Assembly: GCA_036435485.1 (NCBI GenBank)
Contig: CM071596.1
Coordinates: 57,461,001 to 57,525,000, forward strand
From: Saposhnikovia divaricata
Lineage: Eukaryota > Streptophyta > Magnoliopsida > Apiales > Apiaceae
Length of the DNA stretch: 64,000 nucleotides
Direction of reading: 5' to 3'
Of the stretch, positions 33,403 to 46,400 are shown one piece after another. A model generated the notes under the pieces. That model ran no database searches. It worked only from the letters and a program-made list of their open reading frames with translations, and was not told where the DNA came from. Every line of letters begins with the position of its first letter. Position 1 is the stretch's first letter. Position numbers and translations under genes: made by a program.

Positions 33403-33685
33403 CTAGTTTATAGCCCGTGCAAAGCACGATTACATTTATTTTTTATAATTTGTTTATAGTGTAGTATAATATCATAAATATTAATTTTAATATGTTACTG
33501 GAATAATTTGAACCTTACATCTTTGTATTTAACAATTTTTACTATTAAATATAAATAATATGTTGTTGGCGGGAATTGAACCTTAGACCTCTATGTGTAA
33601 CAGCTTTTAGTATTGTTATATTCAACTGTCATTATCTATTTGAGTTGAAGATCTAACTGTTGTGAACGAGGAAGTATAGTATAGA
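33403..33685 (-). mobile_element. Small non-autonomous Helitron candidate
   Basis: On the minus strand the 5' end reads TCTATACTATACTTCC (from 33685). The 3' end has the hairpin CGTGCTTTGCACG followed by GGCTATAAACTAG (33403). The flanking host bases are A (33402) and T (33686) on the plus strand, as expected for Helitron insertion between A and T. The 5' limit is blurred by a TATAGA microsatellite. Confidence 0.55.
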
Positions 33686-33960
33686 TATAGATATAGATAT
33701 TATATATTAGTCAAAATTTAATTACTTTTATAGATATAACTTATTATTAATGAATTGTTTTAGGTAAAGAAACAACCGTTACGATAATTTCACACCTCTC
33801 AAAATGACTACTAATAAAATTATAAAATGTGTTTTCTTGAAAATTTATCATTTATCATTATTTGTAATTTATTTTATTATAAATATATTCTATAGACCTT
33901 CTTAGTTGCTCATAAAATTTATAGGATAATGAAAATTGTTATTAGTGAAATAATACAAAA

Positions 33961-34912
33961 TTAGCTTAAAATCCGTGCGATGCACGAATGTTATATAATA
34001 AGAAACTTTTTTTATTTGATTTAAAAAATAATCATGAATCTTGTACGCTTATAATTTTAAATGATATGATCTTATAATAATTACATATATGTTATCCTTG
34101 ATATTTTTAGACAATGATGGATTTTAGTTTGAAAATATCGAAAAGATGAAATGTTTTAGCTGAAAAACGTAATATATTGAAAGGATGAAAAGTTTTAGCT
34201 GAAAAAAGTAATCGATTAGTTATTAGTTGTTATAATATTGTTATTTTATTTTACTTAAATAAAGCTATCCCAATAGGTTTTACTGGAAAACAATAAAAAT
34301 GGAAAAGGTAACATATTTTAGCTGAAAAAGACAATTAATTACTTATTAGTAATCATAATATTTTACTTTATAAAATAGAATTGCTAATAGTGTTTTTAGA
34401 AAAGGAAAGATTTTAGTCAAATAAAATATAAAAGATACTGCATTTTACGTGAAAAATGAAATTGATTAGTTATTGAAAAATAGAAAAGGTAACATGTTTT
34501 ACCCGAAAAAGGAAACATTTTACTTAAATAAAGCTACCCAAATAGATTTCATTGGAAAAAAATTAAAAAATAGAAAAGATAACGTATTTTAGCTAAAAGA
34601 GGTAATTGGTTAATTATTAGTAATTATAATTATAATATTTTATTTTATTAAATAGAATTGCTCCTTGTGTTTTTATAAAAGGAAATTTTTTAGTTAGTTA
34701 AAATATAAAAGATAATGTATTTTACGTGAAAAAGGAAAATTGATTAGTTATTGAAAAATAGAAAAGGTAACATGTTTTACAGATAAAATTTATAAGTTAT
34801 TAGTAACTATAAATAATTAAGTAAGGATAATTAAGTAAAATAATATGTAACATAGTAAGGGTAAATTACCGACCAAACTTTTAATGTTTCGGCTTTTATA
34901 TAATAGTATAGA
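33961..34912 (-). mobile_element. Non-autonomous Helitron with a paralogous empty site
   Basis: On the minus strand it starts TCTATACTATTATATAAAAG (34912) and ends with the hairpin CGTGCATCGCACG and TTTTAAGCTAA (33961), a CTRR-type end. The host sequence ACAAAA / TTTGTT is interrupted exactly between A and T. In the duplicated copy A the same host sequence is uninterrupted at 26895-26906. No target duplication is made, as expected. The inside is AT-rich, with repeated GAAAAAGG-AAT phrases and no gene. Confidence 0.85.
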
Positions 34913-35226
34913 TTTGTTATTACTTTTCTTTTTTCCTCTAAATGCACATTTCATAATAATGTTTTATTTGAAGTGACCAAATTTTTTTTTTAATGACACA
35001 CAAAATTGTTAAAATTAATTTTTTGATTGAACTACGATATATTCATAGTTTATTCATATTAGATAAAATTTTAATAAGTATTCAGAAATATATTAACCAT
35101 TTGTGACTATAATTTTTAATTATTTAAAATTTTACTAATCTAAAAAATAATGATCCCTAATTAAATGCATCTCATTTATACAAAACAATTATATAAATTT
35201 GGGCATATAATAAGAACAATCACTTG
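34913..35226 (+). repeat. Duplicated segment, copy B, upstream block
   Basis: It matches 26901-27220 in the same orientation; non-coding. Similarity stops abruptly at CAATCACTTG (35217-35226), where copy A passes straight to the block matching 38029. Confidence 0.8.
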
Positions 35227-35239
35227 TATTGGGCCTTCC

Positions 35240-35790
35240 TAGACCTGGCAATTCGTTTCGTTCGTATACTTTCGTGTCGTGTACTTTCGTGTTTCGTGTA
35301 CGTAATGCCAAATCCAAAACCGACCCGTTAAGGATTCGTTTCGTTTCGTGTTCGTGTACCTTCATTTCGTGTACATTTCGTGTCGTGTTTCGTGTAATTT
35401 TTGAATAAAAATAAAAATATTTAAATATTAAATTTTTACTAGTCGAGTCTTAAGTCAATATGTCATAAATAATTAAGTGTGCTCAAGTACTGTGAAATTA
35501 AAATTTGAAACTATTTTGTATTTATCTTATGTAAAAATTATATATAGAATATTATTTTAACATATGTATTCATATAATTTTAATAAAATTATTTAAATAA
35601 TTATTTATTTCGTGTATTTTCGTTTCGTGTCGTGTACCCAGGGGTAAACCCAAAACCAACACTAAATTAATCCGTGTAATTTCGTGTTCGTACTTTCGTG
35701 TTCGTGTACCGCAAAAGTCAACCCAAACCCGTAATTTTCGTGTCGTTTTCGTGTCGTGTTTTCGTGTCGTGTACAAAATTGCCGGCTCTA
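35240..35790. mobile_element. hAT-type MITE with 8-bp target duplication
   Basis: The left end TAGACCTGGCAATT and the reversed right end TAGAGCCGGCAATT form terminal inverted repeats. GGCCTTCC flanks both sides (35232-35239, 35791-35798), the 8-bp duplication expected for hAT. Inner ends are rich in TTTCGTGTCGTG repeats, on the two strands in mirror arrangement. The 68-residue minus-strand frame (35570-35776) reads through these repeats and is not a gene. Confidence 0.85.
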
Positions 35791-35817
35791 GGCCTTCCTA
35801 ACATTTGTACGCCTAAC

Positions 35818-35998
35818 TGTCCAAGGTACATTTTTTTACGTCTCTCCCCATTTCTTAAAAAATAGGAGCGATAGGAGATAGAGATACAAAGAAACGCAAG
35901 TCATTCATGTATGACTTGCGTTTCTTTGTATCTCTATCTCCTATCGCTCCTATTTTTTAAGAAATGGGGAGAGGCGTAAAAGAATGTACATTGGGCAC
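35818..35998. repeat. Perfect 63-bp-arm fold-back element
   Basis: The left arm 35842-35904 and right arm 35911-35973 are exact reverse complements with a six-base loop (TCATGT). Pairing continues imperfectly outwards to about 35818 and 35998. A transcript would form a long, nearly perfect hairpin. No coding content. Confidence 0.93.
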
Positions 35999-38171
35999 CT
36001 TAAAAACGTAAGCTCATTTCTGCATCTCGTGTATGTGTATTGGTATTGCAGTATTAATATACTAATTTGATATATTTGCAGCTACTAATAAAAGTGCAAT
36101 AAAATTCAGGAATACATACTTTAAGCAGCTAATAGCAAACAGGACTTATGGCGAGTATGGAAAAGTTATTCAGTGTGCTATTTGGTTGATTATTCTCATT
36201 GTCATTGACAGTGTTGCACGCCCTTGTATGATAATACATTTTTATTAATTTCATAATCATTATTCAAGGTAGATATATATAACTTAGTATTCAAGATTCT
36301 ATATTCTCAAATGATATTTACCATATTTTTTGTCCAGTCATTGCACTCATTAGTGTAAGAATCGTGAATATTAAATTCATATAATTATTATTTTTCGTAA
36401 ATTGGAATAAAAATATTTTAAATTATTTTATTCTCGTTTGACGAGTTAACATGTTTAAATGATTATTGGTATCTGAGGATATGTGTTAAAATGATTTAGA
36501 AGGTCCAATTATGTGTTATTATTATGTGAGGAAGGTGGAAATATTCTATTATAATTTATTTTAACTTATTTTGAAATTATATAAATATTCTGATTCGGTT
36601 TGGCGGGTAATTATATCGCGAATATGAGATGGTATCGTTAGATATGAATAAAAGGATCAGGAATGATTGTTCAGGAACCTTTATGTGTTTCATGATTGTA
36701 TTAAACTCCAGGATAATCATCTTTAAAAGTTTTCGTAATTCGTGCGATCAGTTTGTTCTTATCCAGTTAGAGTTGTTTTCAAAATCCTCGGGGTTTCGAT
36801 TTAAAATCATTTTCGTATTTACATTCGTCAGATAAATCTCCAAATTTGCCAAACCCGTATTTTATTCGTTTTATAAATCTATTAAATTTTCAGTGATCGA
36901 TTCATTATGTTTTGTCAAAATTTTTCGTTCAAGTCGGACCCATAATTAATTTAATTGGTACGTTTCGGACAAATTAAAAATTAATTAGGATTCCGAGCAT
37001 TTCAGGAACAAAAATAATACGTATTTTTCTTTGACCAATCTCATCTTTATCTTCATCAGGCAATTAAAATCCCCACAGCTAGCCAATCAAATTCAAGCAC
37101 TAACATTTTAAAAAATATCAAATTATTATATGTTTTTTTAATTATCATTTGGAGGTGATTTCGAGGTCAGAATTTAGAGTTCAAGTAGTCGAATCGAAGC
37201 TCTCAACATCCTCTTCAACATTCTAGCATCACATTTCAGATTGGGTAAATTTTCGATTTTATATAATTTTTCTTAATTTTCTACAGAATTTTCGAATTAG
37301 GGTTCATGCTAGAATTTGGGGTTTTCATTTTCTGAGCTTTTCCAGTGAAACTGATGATGATTATAGCCTTATTTCATCATTCTAATGCCCAATTTTCAAA
37401 TTCGAAATTAGGGTTCTTGGACTATAATTGGGGGTTTTTGATTTAATGATTTCTTAGTGATTTTGAAGGTTTTAATAGCTTCTTGGGGTTGCATATAGTC
37501 GATTTATGTGATCAATTGAAATGTTTGTGTTCGTTTTTGACCAAAACGAGTTTAACCATTTTCTTTGATTTTATTTTCGTTCGGTTCGTCTTGTTGAATG
37601 ATTATCAGTGTATATGGTTGTTGTGGTTAGATTGTACAGATGATAAGCTTTATTTTTGACGTAAAGAATGTTAAATTTGGTTCCCGATTTTGAAAAATCC
37701 AGTTCTCGCCGGAGTTCACGTTTGAGCTCGCCGGAATCGACCATTTATGGTCATTTCAGTTCGTTTTTGACCAAGTTTTGTTCGTTTTCTTTTGTTATGA
37801 TGATGGGAAAAGATTTCGTGTTGGTTTGGTATCGAAAACAGGCCTAACGGTTAATATGCAGTTTTATTTTGCTATAAAATCGCTGAATTAAGGTTTTGCT
37901 GTTTATCTTTACGTTAGGGTTTTCTTATGTTGTGCATCTATTCTATACTATCAGGTGGTGTTTTTTTAATTTGTGCATCTAAATATATTATCTGGTGGTG
38001 TTTTAAATTAATTAATTATTGTCCCTAGTTTAATGTTATAACATACTTGAAAAATGGAATTGTTTTTTGTTGATCAATGTAATCATTTTGTCTTGTTATT
38101 GTTTGTTCTTTACAACTTACACTTTTGTTTCTTGTCTAGGGTTCTTAAGATTTATGTTATCCTTTATTTAA
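35999..38171 (+). other. Upstream region of the LETM1-like gene, with possible 5'-UTR intron
   Basis: No protein gene is recognised from 35999 to 37200. A possible non-coding first exon ends at TTGG/GTAAAT (donor at 37245) and a good acceptor CTTGTCTAG ends at 38139, 32 bp before ATG 38172. This would make an 895-bp 5'-UTR intron, a common plant arrangement. The intron body is T-rich with TTAGGG-type phrases after ATT. The start of transcription cannot be fixed from sequence. Confidence 0.4.
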
Positions 38172-40339
38172 ATGGCACTTTTGAGGAGGAAGGTTATAAT
38201 TGGTCCTAGCTGTTCACGTAATCTGGGACGTCATGCTGAATCTCGTGGGTTTAGATCTTTCTCTTATATTCATTCTCATTCTCAAGACATGATGATGGAT
38301 ACCAAAAAGAATAACACCTACTTGAGAAATTTTCTCTCTCAACATATGAATGGAAAACCACAAGTTGGTTTCTTCATGGCTCCAACTTCAACTTTACAAT
38401 CAATTCGTTATACTTCGACGGACTGGGCATCTAAACAAGATTCTGATCAAGATCACGTAGAATTAGTTAAGTATATGGAACAACTTTCCGTGGACTGGCC
38501 GAGACTTGAATCCACTTCCAAATGGCTAAATTACAAGTATAGCATTAAGCTTTTGGTTGCTGATCTGAGGGTCTTTTTGAGTTTGCTTCGAAGGATTTTT
38601 CGTGGCATGTCTCTTTCTAGGAAGGAGAGGCGGCTACTTCGCCAGGCCACTGCAGATATATTCAGGCTTTTGCCTGGTTCTGTTTCCATTGCTGTTCCTT
38701 TGAACAAATTCCTTTTGCCAGTGTACCTCAAGTTATTTCCCAATCTTTTACCAACAACCTTTTCATACAAGATTAATAGTAAGGTAGGTTCTCTTTTTAG
38801 TCCCTCTTGTTCTGCTTCACTATTACCTATTTTACAGCTTCATTTCACTTAATGTTTTCCTTTCGTGTGTGCACACTAACTTTTATCGGTTCTATAGTTC
38901 TACTGAATGTCAGTTAGCAGACCCCTTACTAGTTATGTTGCTTCCTTTATTGAATCTCCTCTTAACGCAATCTCTTAACTCAGCATTATGTTGATCCACT
39001 ATGATCCCATGCTTGCAGGAAGAAGTGAACAGGAAGGTCAAGGCAAGACTAGCATATGCGGGATTTCTCCATGATGTAGCCAGAGAAATGGACTACCCGC
39101 GGAGTGGAGGCATCAGATCGGCTGAAGATTATAATCGATTTGTCGGTTCATTCTTCTGTGTGAAATTCTTCATATTCGTCGTTTTGTGTTTTATTAATGG
39201 CTTTTTATGCTGATGCAGTTTCTAGGAGGTGAACCTGTCACCGGTGAGGAAATTTTGGGATTCGTCAAGTTTTTCAGTGATGAGCTTACAGTAGATTATG
39301 TTAGCAGGCGGGTTTCGAAACATATTGTACATGAATTCCTACTTGCAATGTTACTTCATAACATTTGCTTTTGGTTGCTTGATGAGTGATTACTGTTGCC
39401 TTTTGTAACAGGCCCCAGTTAGTGAATATGTGCAATTTAATGGGAATCACTTTGTGTGGAAACGACGATTATATGCGTCTCTTGCTTCAGGAAAGTTTGA
39501 AATTGTAGGTCTACACAATTATTGTATACATACCATTTGTTGAACGCCTAATGTGCTTTACTTTCACCTTTACTCCGTCAGAAGTAGGCTCAGTGAGTTG
39601 ACTTGTATATTGTATATTGATCTCAGAAATTGGATTGAATCTACAATATGGTTTTGCTTTTTTTCCCGTAATATGAATAAGATTTTGATGTTTGATTACT
39701 TAAAAAAAATTGAAGTCAATGTCATTCATGAATTATAGCAGAGCAGATAATTCTGGGTTCAGTAGTCCATGGACAGTGTTTGTGTTAGGTATGTTATCAA
39801 CTAGTATTAGTCAAGTTGAAGTTCTAAACGTTTGAAAATGGACTTGTGACTAGAAAAGTTTTAAGTGGTAAAATTAATTTACTATGTAACAGTTATCTAG
39901 TAAATTCACTTTTTGAAAATCACACACACATTTATATATTATATTTTAAAAATTTAGGTAAGTATGTTACATTTTTAACGTTTTGATATTTTAGACTAGC
40001 AGAGAGAGACTCTATACTGCTATAATGTTGAGTTTTGCTAGATTTATAGGATTGCGGATTAAGACCTTGATATTTCCCACTTTTCTAGAAAGCCTGCTTA
40101 AACAAATTCTTTTAGCATCCAAGTTCTTCCTTTCTGGGGAGAGAGATGATTAATCAAGGGGAAGTGCATATGCTTCATCTTACAATTATATTAATGGCCA
40201 TGGTCTCGTGTACTATGGGGATCGGAGAATCTCATATCTTCCTTGCTGTGCGTCCATCAAAGACTAGCGACCCACGAGGCCATGACCAGCCCGGTTAACC
40301 TTAATATAAACAACATCATTACTTGGTGTTCTTGTATGA

Positions 40340-40423
<84 letters not shown>

Positions 40424-43400
40424 TTGACAAGGAAATGTGACCAAACATGTCTACTGAAATCTTTTTAATCCTTAAATACTAGAAGTCTATTAAGGCAGGA
40501 AATTGTAGATTAGGTGTTGTGTGGAAGTTATTAGAATAATCCGTAGTGCCTCTTTATCTCTCTATAATTCCCAATCTCAGTGTACTTCTCTATGTATCTG
40601 TTTGTAATATTTATTTCTGAATTTTACGCGTCTTTGAAATTCGTTTTCCAATATAAATGTCCTCACTTCTCACTGATTATAATAATAAGTGGAGGAATAG
40701 GACAAGAGGTTAAAAAATTTAACAACACATGCATGTCAAAATTGTGTTGTTTAAAGGGATTTGGAGGTTGCTGAGAAGGGGATGAATGATCTTTAACAAA
40801 TATAATATTTTTTTCTTCGGTAATGCTAATTAAAGCCCTAAGGCCTGTGGTTATGCATTAAATATTAAGTCGAACTCTTATTGCAAATAACTTCCAGGGT
40901 GTTTTATCTCGAGTATTGTAATATTTGTTGAAGTGTTATATTTATGCGTATATCAAATTATTACTAATTAATACTCTGGATTTAGGCTAAAAGTAGATGA
41001 TACCTTAATCCAAGCAAAGGGCATTGAGACTCTCTCGGAAGCTGAACTTCGTAAAACTTGTCTAAGACGAGGGATTAATCTGGCAGAAGATATGCGTGAA
41101 CAGGTTTTGTGAACAATTTTTTTGAATTCTCTATTAAATGACATTTTAATTAAATATAATAATATAGTATGAATAAAACAAATAATATTTAATATAGTAA
41201 TATTATCAAAACTGTATGTACGAAATAACTATATAATAAATAATACCATAAATTATTTTATTTTTTTGTGAAATGTTCTAGGAAAATATAGGATTGTTAT
41301 CTATTGGATTCTTTTTTTTTTTTTTAACATTCTTGCTGTTATTATTTCTTGTTTGTGCGCATGTTTCTTGAAAAGTGAGTTAACAGAAGACCTAGAAAGG
41401 AGTAATCAAAAGAAAAGAAGGAGCATCTTAGCGCTTAAGCTAGATGTTTTTGTTTGAATCGTTAAGAAATTTTTTAATCATTAAGAAGGAAAAAAGGTTA
41501 TCCAAATAATTTTAAGCGATAAGATTGATTCAGTAAGAGAGATTAAGAGAAAAAAAATGACCCCTTAGTTTGTATGTTATGTTTTTACTGAAATAGCTTC
41601 CTCTGTGCAGCTTCGTGATTGGTTGCGTCTATCACTTGATCATTCTGTACCATCTTCAATTCTCATTCTCTCCAGGTTTATTCAAAATCCATTCTTATAT
41701 TTGTGGTTTTAATATACACTCTGATCATACCAATTTCTTTTAAATATAATTATGATCATTTACTACTGTTCTAATTTTTTGTAAGTATTATCCTTGTGAT
41801 TTGCAGAGCCTTTACTATGACCGGAAAGTCGAAGCCTGAAAAAGTTATTTTAGATACACTATCTTCACTTCCATTTGAACTGATACAAATTGTTGGTGTG
41901 ACATTGTTCCCGTTTAAAGATCCTGGTATGGGAAATTTAATGAAACTCATCTCTTTATGTGTGCAGGAGAATCTCATTAAGGTGATCCTTCTGTTTTTCT
42001 TTTGTCTTTTTGTTATTAGTGTATGTAGTTAATTACTTAACCCCCTACCAGTCAGTCACCCACCAGGCAAAAGTGCAAAAATCCAACTAATTCAATAGAT
42101 AAACTGATTTAATAAGATACCTGAAGGCTATTGGATTCCTAAAAGACATGAACATGTATGGTTCTAGCCTTATAACAAGAAATACCTTTTGCTGGAGCCT
42201 GGAGGTGGTGGGACGTGGGGCCTAAGGAGGCAGCAGAACCCACAAGATCTTGTTAACTAGGCATATCATGCACATGTTTAGTTTTACAGAATAAATATGG
42301 TCCACATAAGTTCAAAAGAGGCCAAAGAAAGAGAATGAAACACTAAGAACTATGTTAGCACATAAACAGCTCTTTGCCATGCTCACATGTCACTATCCAT
42401 TCCTACTGAAGCAGTTTAATGATATGTTTCTTAGGGAGAACGAGAGAAAGAGCTATTGAAAAAGTTGCAATCTGATGTTGCCCTGGAGGAGACTGCTGAG
42501 AGAGCAAGAACCATGGGCAAGCAGGAGCTGCTTAGTGAACTCAGTAGCCATAAACTTGCTGTTTTAGCTTCTGCATTAGTAAGTGTCGAGATCACATATT
42601 TTTACCAAAAAAATAGGGATGAAGATGACACAATTTTTCTTCGAACATTATGACCAATATTTCATTATGTCATCCAGCATTTTTACTAATATTTTCCTGC
42701 TGATGTTTGTAGCATGTGAGTTCAGAGTGTGAAAAGTTTTTGAGGCTTGTCAATAAAGAGGTATACCTTATTACGAGCATTACGATAGGAGCAATCTCTT
42801 CTGCAAGATGTTGTATTTCTATTTGATCCTTTTTTTTTAACTTAATATTTTGTGATCTACTTGTCATTCTATGAACTGTTTTACTGTAAGTTAGAAGTGA
42901 AAGAGCCCTTTGCACAGGAAAACAATATTTGTCATTTTGTTTACATTGTATTGTTGCTATTTTTCACAAGTGTGATAATCATGTCTGTTCTCTTAAAACT
43001 TCTGTCCACTGTCAACCACAAATTACATTAAGGTCTATTAATTGTATGGTTTATGTTGTTTGGTGTACCTGCACTCAGCAAATGAGGGATCAGGTTGTTA
43101 AACCCTAACTGTCCGGCAGTGTTGTTTCTTTAAGGCCATTCATCCACAATCCATTTACTATAATCTTTTGCCATCATATGTTTGTTGCACTTGTATTCTT
43201 TTCTGCCACCAGCATATGTTTGTGGATTCACATCCGGAAATTCGGAAATGATTCAGATTACACTTATTTGAGGATCTTTTAATTTGAAGTGCATTCTAAA
43301 TCTATTGCTGATCATTGACCTTATTTTCCTGTTTAGATATTTCTTAACAAAATTGTTCTAGACAAAAGTGTGGATGGTACTGAAAAAGAAGACATAAAGG

Positions 43401-46400
43401 CATATAGAGCTGCCAGGGAGGAGAGTATCCAAGATGCTGAGTTGAACACTGGTGATGAGGTTCCATCAGTACTGACAATTAAGCTGGCAAAGAAGGTATG
43501 TGTCAAATTACCCACTTCACTGATAAACAAGTCAATATCAGTTGAACTGTTACTTGATTTGTTATATGTGTACTTATTTTATGGATAGAGTATATATTAA
43601 TGTAGGGTTTTGTTATATGTAGGACCTTAAAGTTAGGACTAATGTTAGACCAGGTACTTTTATATATGTACTGTACATATCATTTACACAACTTGCAGTA
43701 TACACTGCAATACATATATCAAAACTACATGGTCTAACATTAGTCCTAACTTTTAAGGTACCACACTGAACTCGTGCCTATTAATGTATATCATATTTTA
43801 AACAAGTCAATAAAAGTTGCACTGTTACTTGATTTATTATATGTGCACTTGTCGTCTTATCCATCTAAATTATATTTGTTTCATTTACAGGCCACTGCTA
43901 TGTTCAAAAACCTCGATGTGGATGCAAAAACTGTCGATGGTTGGCGATTTTCTGACCGGTAAATATTATATTACCAAATTATATTATATATGTTTTATGA
44001 GCATAATATAATTAGTAGATACACTTGGTCAACTTAGTTAGCTACATGTCAGGAACTAGGGTTTCGAACTTGAGATATTTAGTATTTTATGAGATTACTA
44101 GACAGATAAGATAGAAATGATGGAAATAAAGTAGTTCAAGCAGAGATCTGAAGAGAAACAGAGATAAAGAGAGAGAGATGCAGAAAGATAATAGCAGAAT
44201 TAGAGTAAGAATGAAGATAGATTAGAAATTTTTTATAGAAGAAGATAGGTTTAAAGAAAGAGATCAGTTAAAAAACTAGATAGAGAAGCGGTGGAGCGTT
44301 CCCGTTTGATATACTCCGGACTGGAAGCTGGTTCCCTTTTGATATACTCCGGACTATATATAGAACTCCGGACTCGGAACTAACTCTTGATTGACTTTTA
44401 TTGAGTAAGATACCCTTACTACTATATAAAACTACTATTACTACAGGATTGCTAGGACACAAATCCTGACACTTCGTCGCAATATAATCTTTATATGTGT
44501 ATAAATTTGTCGCACAAACAATTCTGTTATGCATAAATAATGCTGTTTTTTGACTAGACTTCAAGAACAAAATTGTAGGCAGAAACTTATTTAGGGCTGC
44601 AAATGAGCCGAGTCGAGAGCTGAACTCTTTAAGTGTTTAGGTTCAATTCGTTAATTTTTTTCGATACATATCAAATTGCGGGAACATCTTTTATAGCACC
44701 ACCTCTCCATCAGAATCAACATCATTATTGTTCATTCAGAATTATCGTTCTTTTCATGTTCTTTTCAGTGACATTCTCCACGTTAACATATTTTTTAGTC
44801 ACATTGTTATCACCGTGATACTCCACCTTTTTGCGACAGTTATAGCACTATTACCTTTTAACTGTCAATCGTGTCTTTTAGCTGTCGTTTTTTGGAACTT
44901 TTCGGATACATAAAGATTGATGGTGGTCACTGAGAGAAGTATTAGCAGTCAAAGTGTGTTTTGTATATAGGGTGGCCTGTGTATGTTTACCTTTTAAAGG
45001 AAGGCCATAGAGATCCAGAAACACTTTTGACTTATGTTACTCGTTCTCGGATACGGAGGGGAGGACATGACACACGTCCGTGTGTCGGATTTGAACTTCT
45101 GAAATAGCTAGGACATGGGGCCAGTTTCCAAATTTTAGACACGGATACGGGAATACGACATTTACTAATTTTGACTATATATATAAGATTAAAGTAAAAG
45201 TTTAAGTTTTTTAAAACAATTAAACTTTATTTATCTTATAAATTGTTATCGTGAATTCACAAAATTAATATTACTGAAGTGTAGATTAAATTAATAAAAT
45301 GTTGTATGGGAATTGGTGGAAATTGGCATTGAGTTAGCTGGCACCCCGTAAAAGAAAAAACGAAGAGATGCATGTGGACATATCCAGTCTAGGTTCATTC
45401 CTTAAACATTATACTTATACATGCATATTTACTTATAATGCATCTGTATGGTTTGACTTTATTGTTTCCGATGAACTCGTACTTTCCCTTCGTCTTCCAC
45501 ACCCCACTTCGTCATTCCATTTTTACCAGACCTGCACCTGCAAACATATAGAGCTGTAATAATCACCGGCGATCTGCAAAATTTTTCTGGCGATGACACG
45601 AAAGATCTGATTTGACATACACGAATCCAGCACTATCCCGTGTCAGGAAACAGAAACAAACGGATATAGCTTTTGACAAGCGGTTTGTCAAAAGCTATAT
45701 CCGTTTGTGTATGTAGAAGACTTGCTTGACCATTAAAACTGAGTTTCCAAAATCAAACTCGTTGATGTTAATTGTGTGACGAGTGTTGTGGTGGGGGTGG
45801 GATCGTCTTTATCACCATCTTATTTTGTCTAACAATCTATTGTACTTTTCCCCTTTGGTATCACCAATTGGAGGAAGGATGCATTATTGTTGTATCTTGG
45901 TCATTCAATTTTTGGAATGAATGTCTCTGGACGGATTTTATTTAGCATCACCAAAGTTTAGACATGTGTTACATGTTATATCTGATGCACACATGTAAAT
46001 GCTAAATTATATATGTTTTGATGCCAAATATATGTGTCATATTTGATTATTAGTGAATTTTTTTTCTGTGGTCATCTTTTAAATGACTAACATTGGTTGA
46101 CCTCAGATGTGATGGGAAAGTAAGTTTAGAGGTGGTCGCTGCTGCTGCTTGCATGAAGGGTCAGTATTCTTTTTAATGATTTTAAATATGCAATTCGCAT
46201 GTTAGTAATGAAATATACATTGCCTCTCCTGTAAACTTATCTATGTTCTTTCTGCACTTTGAGTTGCTTCCTAAAAAGTTATCAGCATGTGTATGTTTTG
46301 TATTATTTTGAGGTTGATGTGATATATATGTCGACGTGAAAGCTCAGTGCATGTTTTGAGTATGATGCTGTTTGGCAAATCCTATTAATTAGGACCCCAA

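Noticed and set aside
33575..33610. GGGAATTGAACC-like stretch resembling part of a tRNA
   Set aside because: No cloverleaf can be built around it, and it lies inside the small Helitron candidate.
35570..35776. Thr/Arg-rich minus-strand frame
   Set aside because: It arises from the subterminal repeats of the hAT MITE.
38784..38852. Extension of LETM1 exon 1 to the stop at 38852
   Set aside because: A good donor (AAG/GTAGGT) at 38783 and an in-frame next exon at 39019 show this part is intron.
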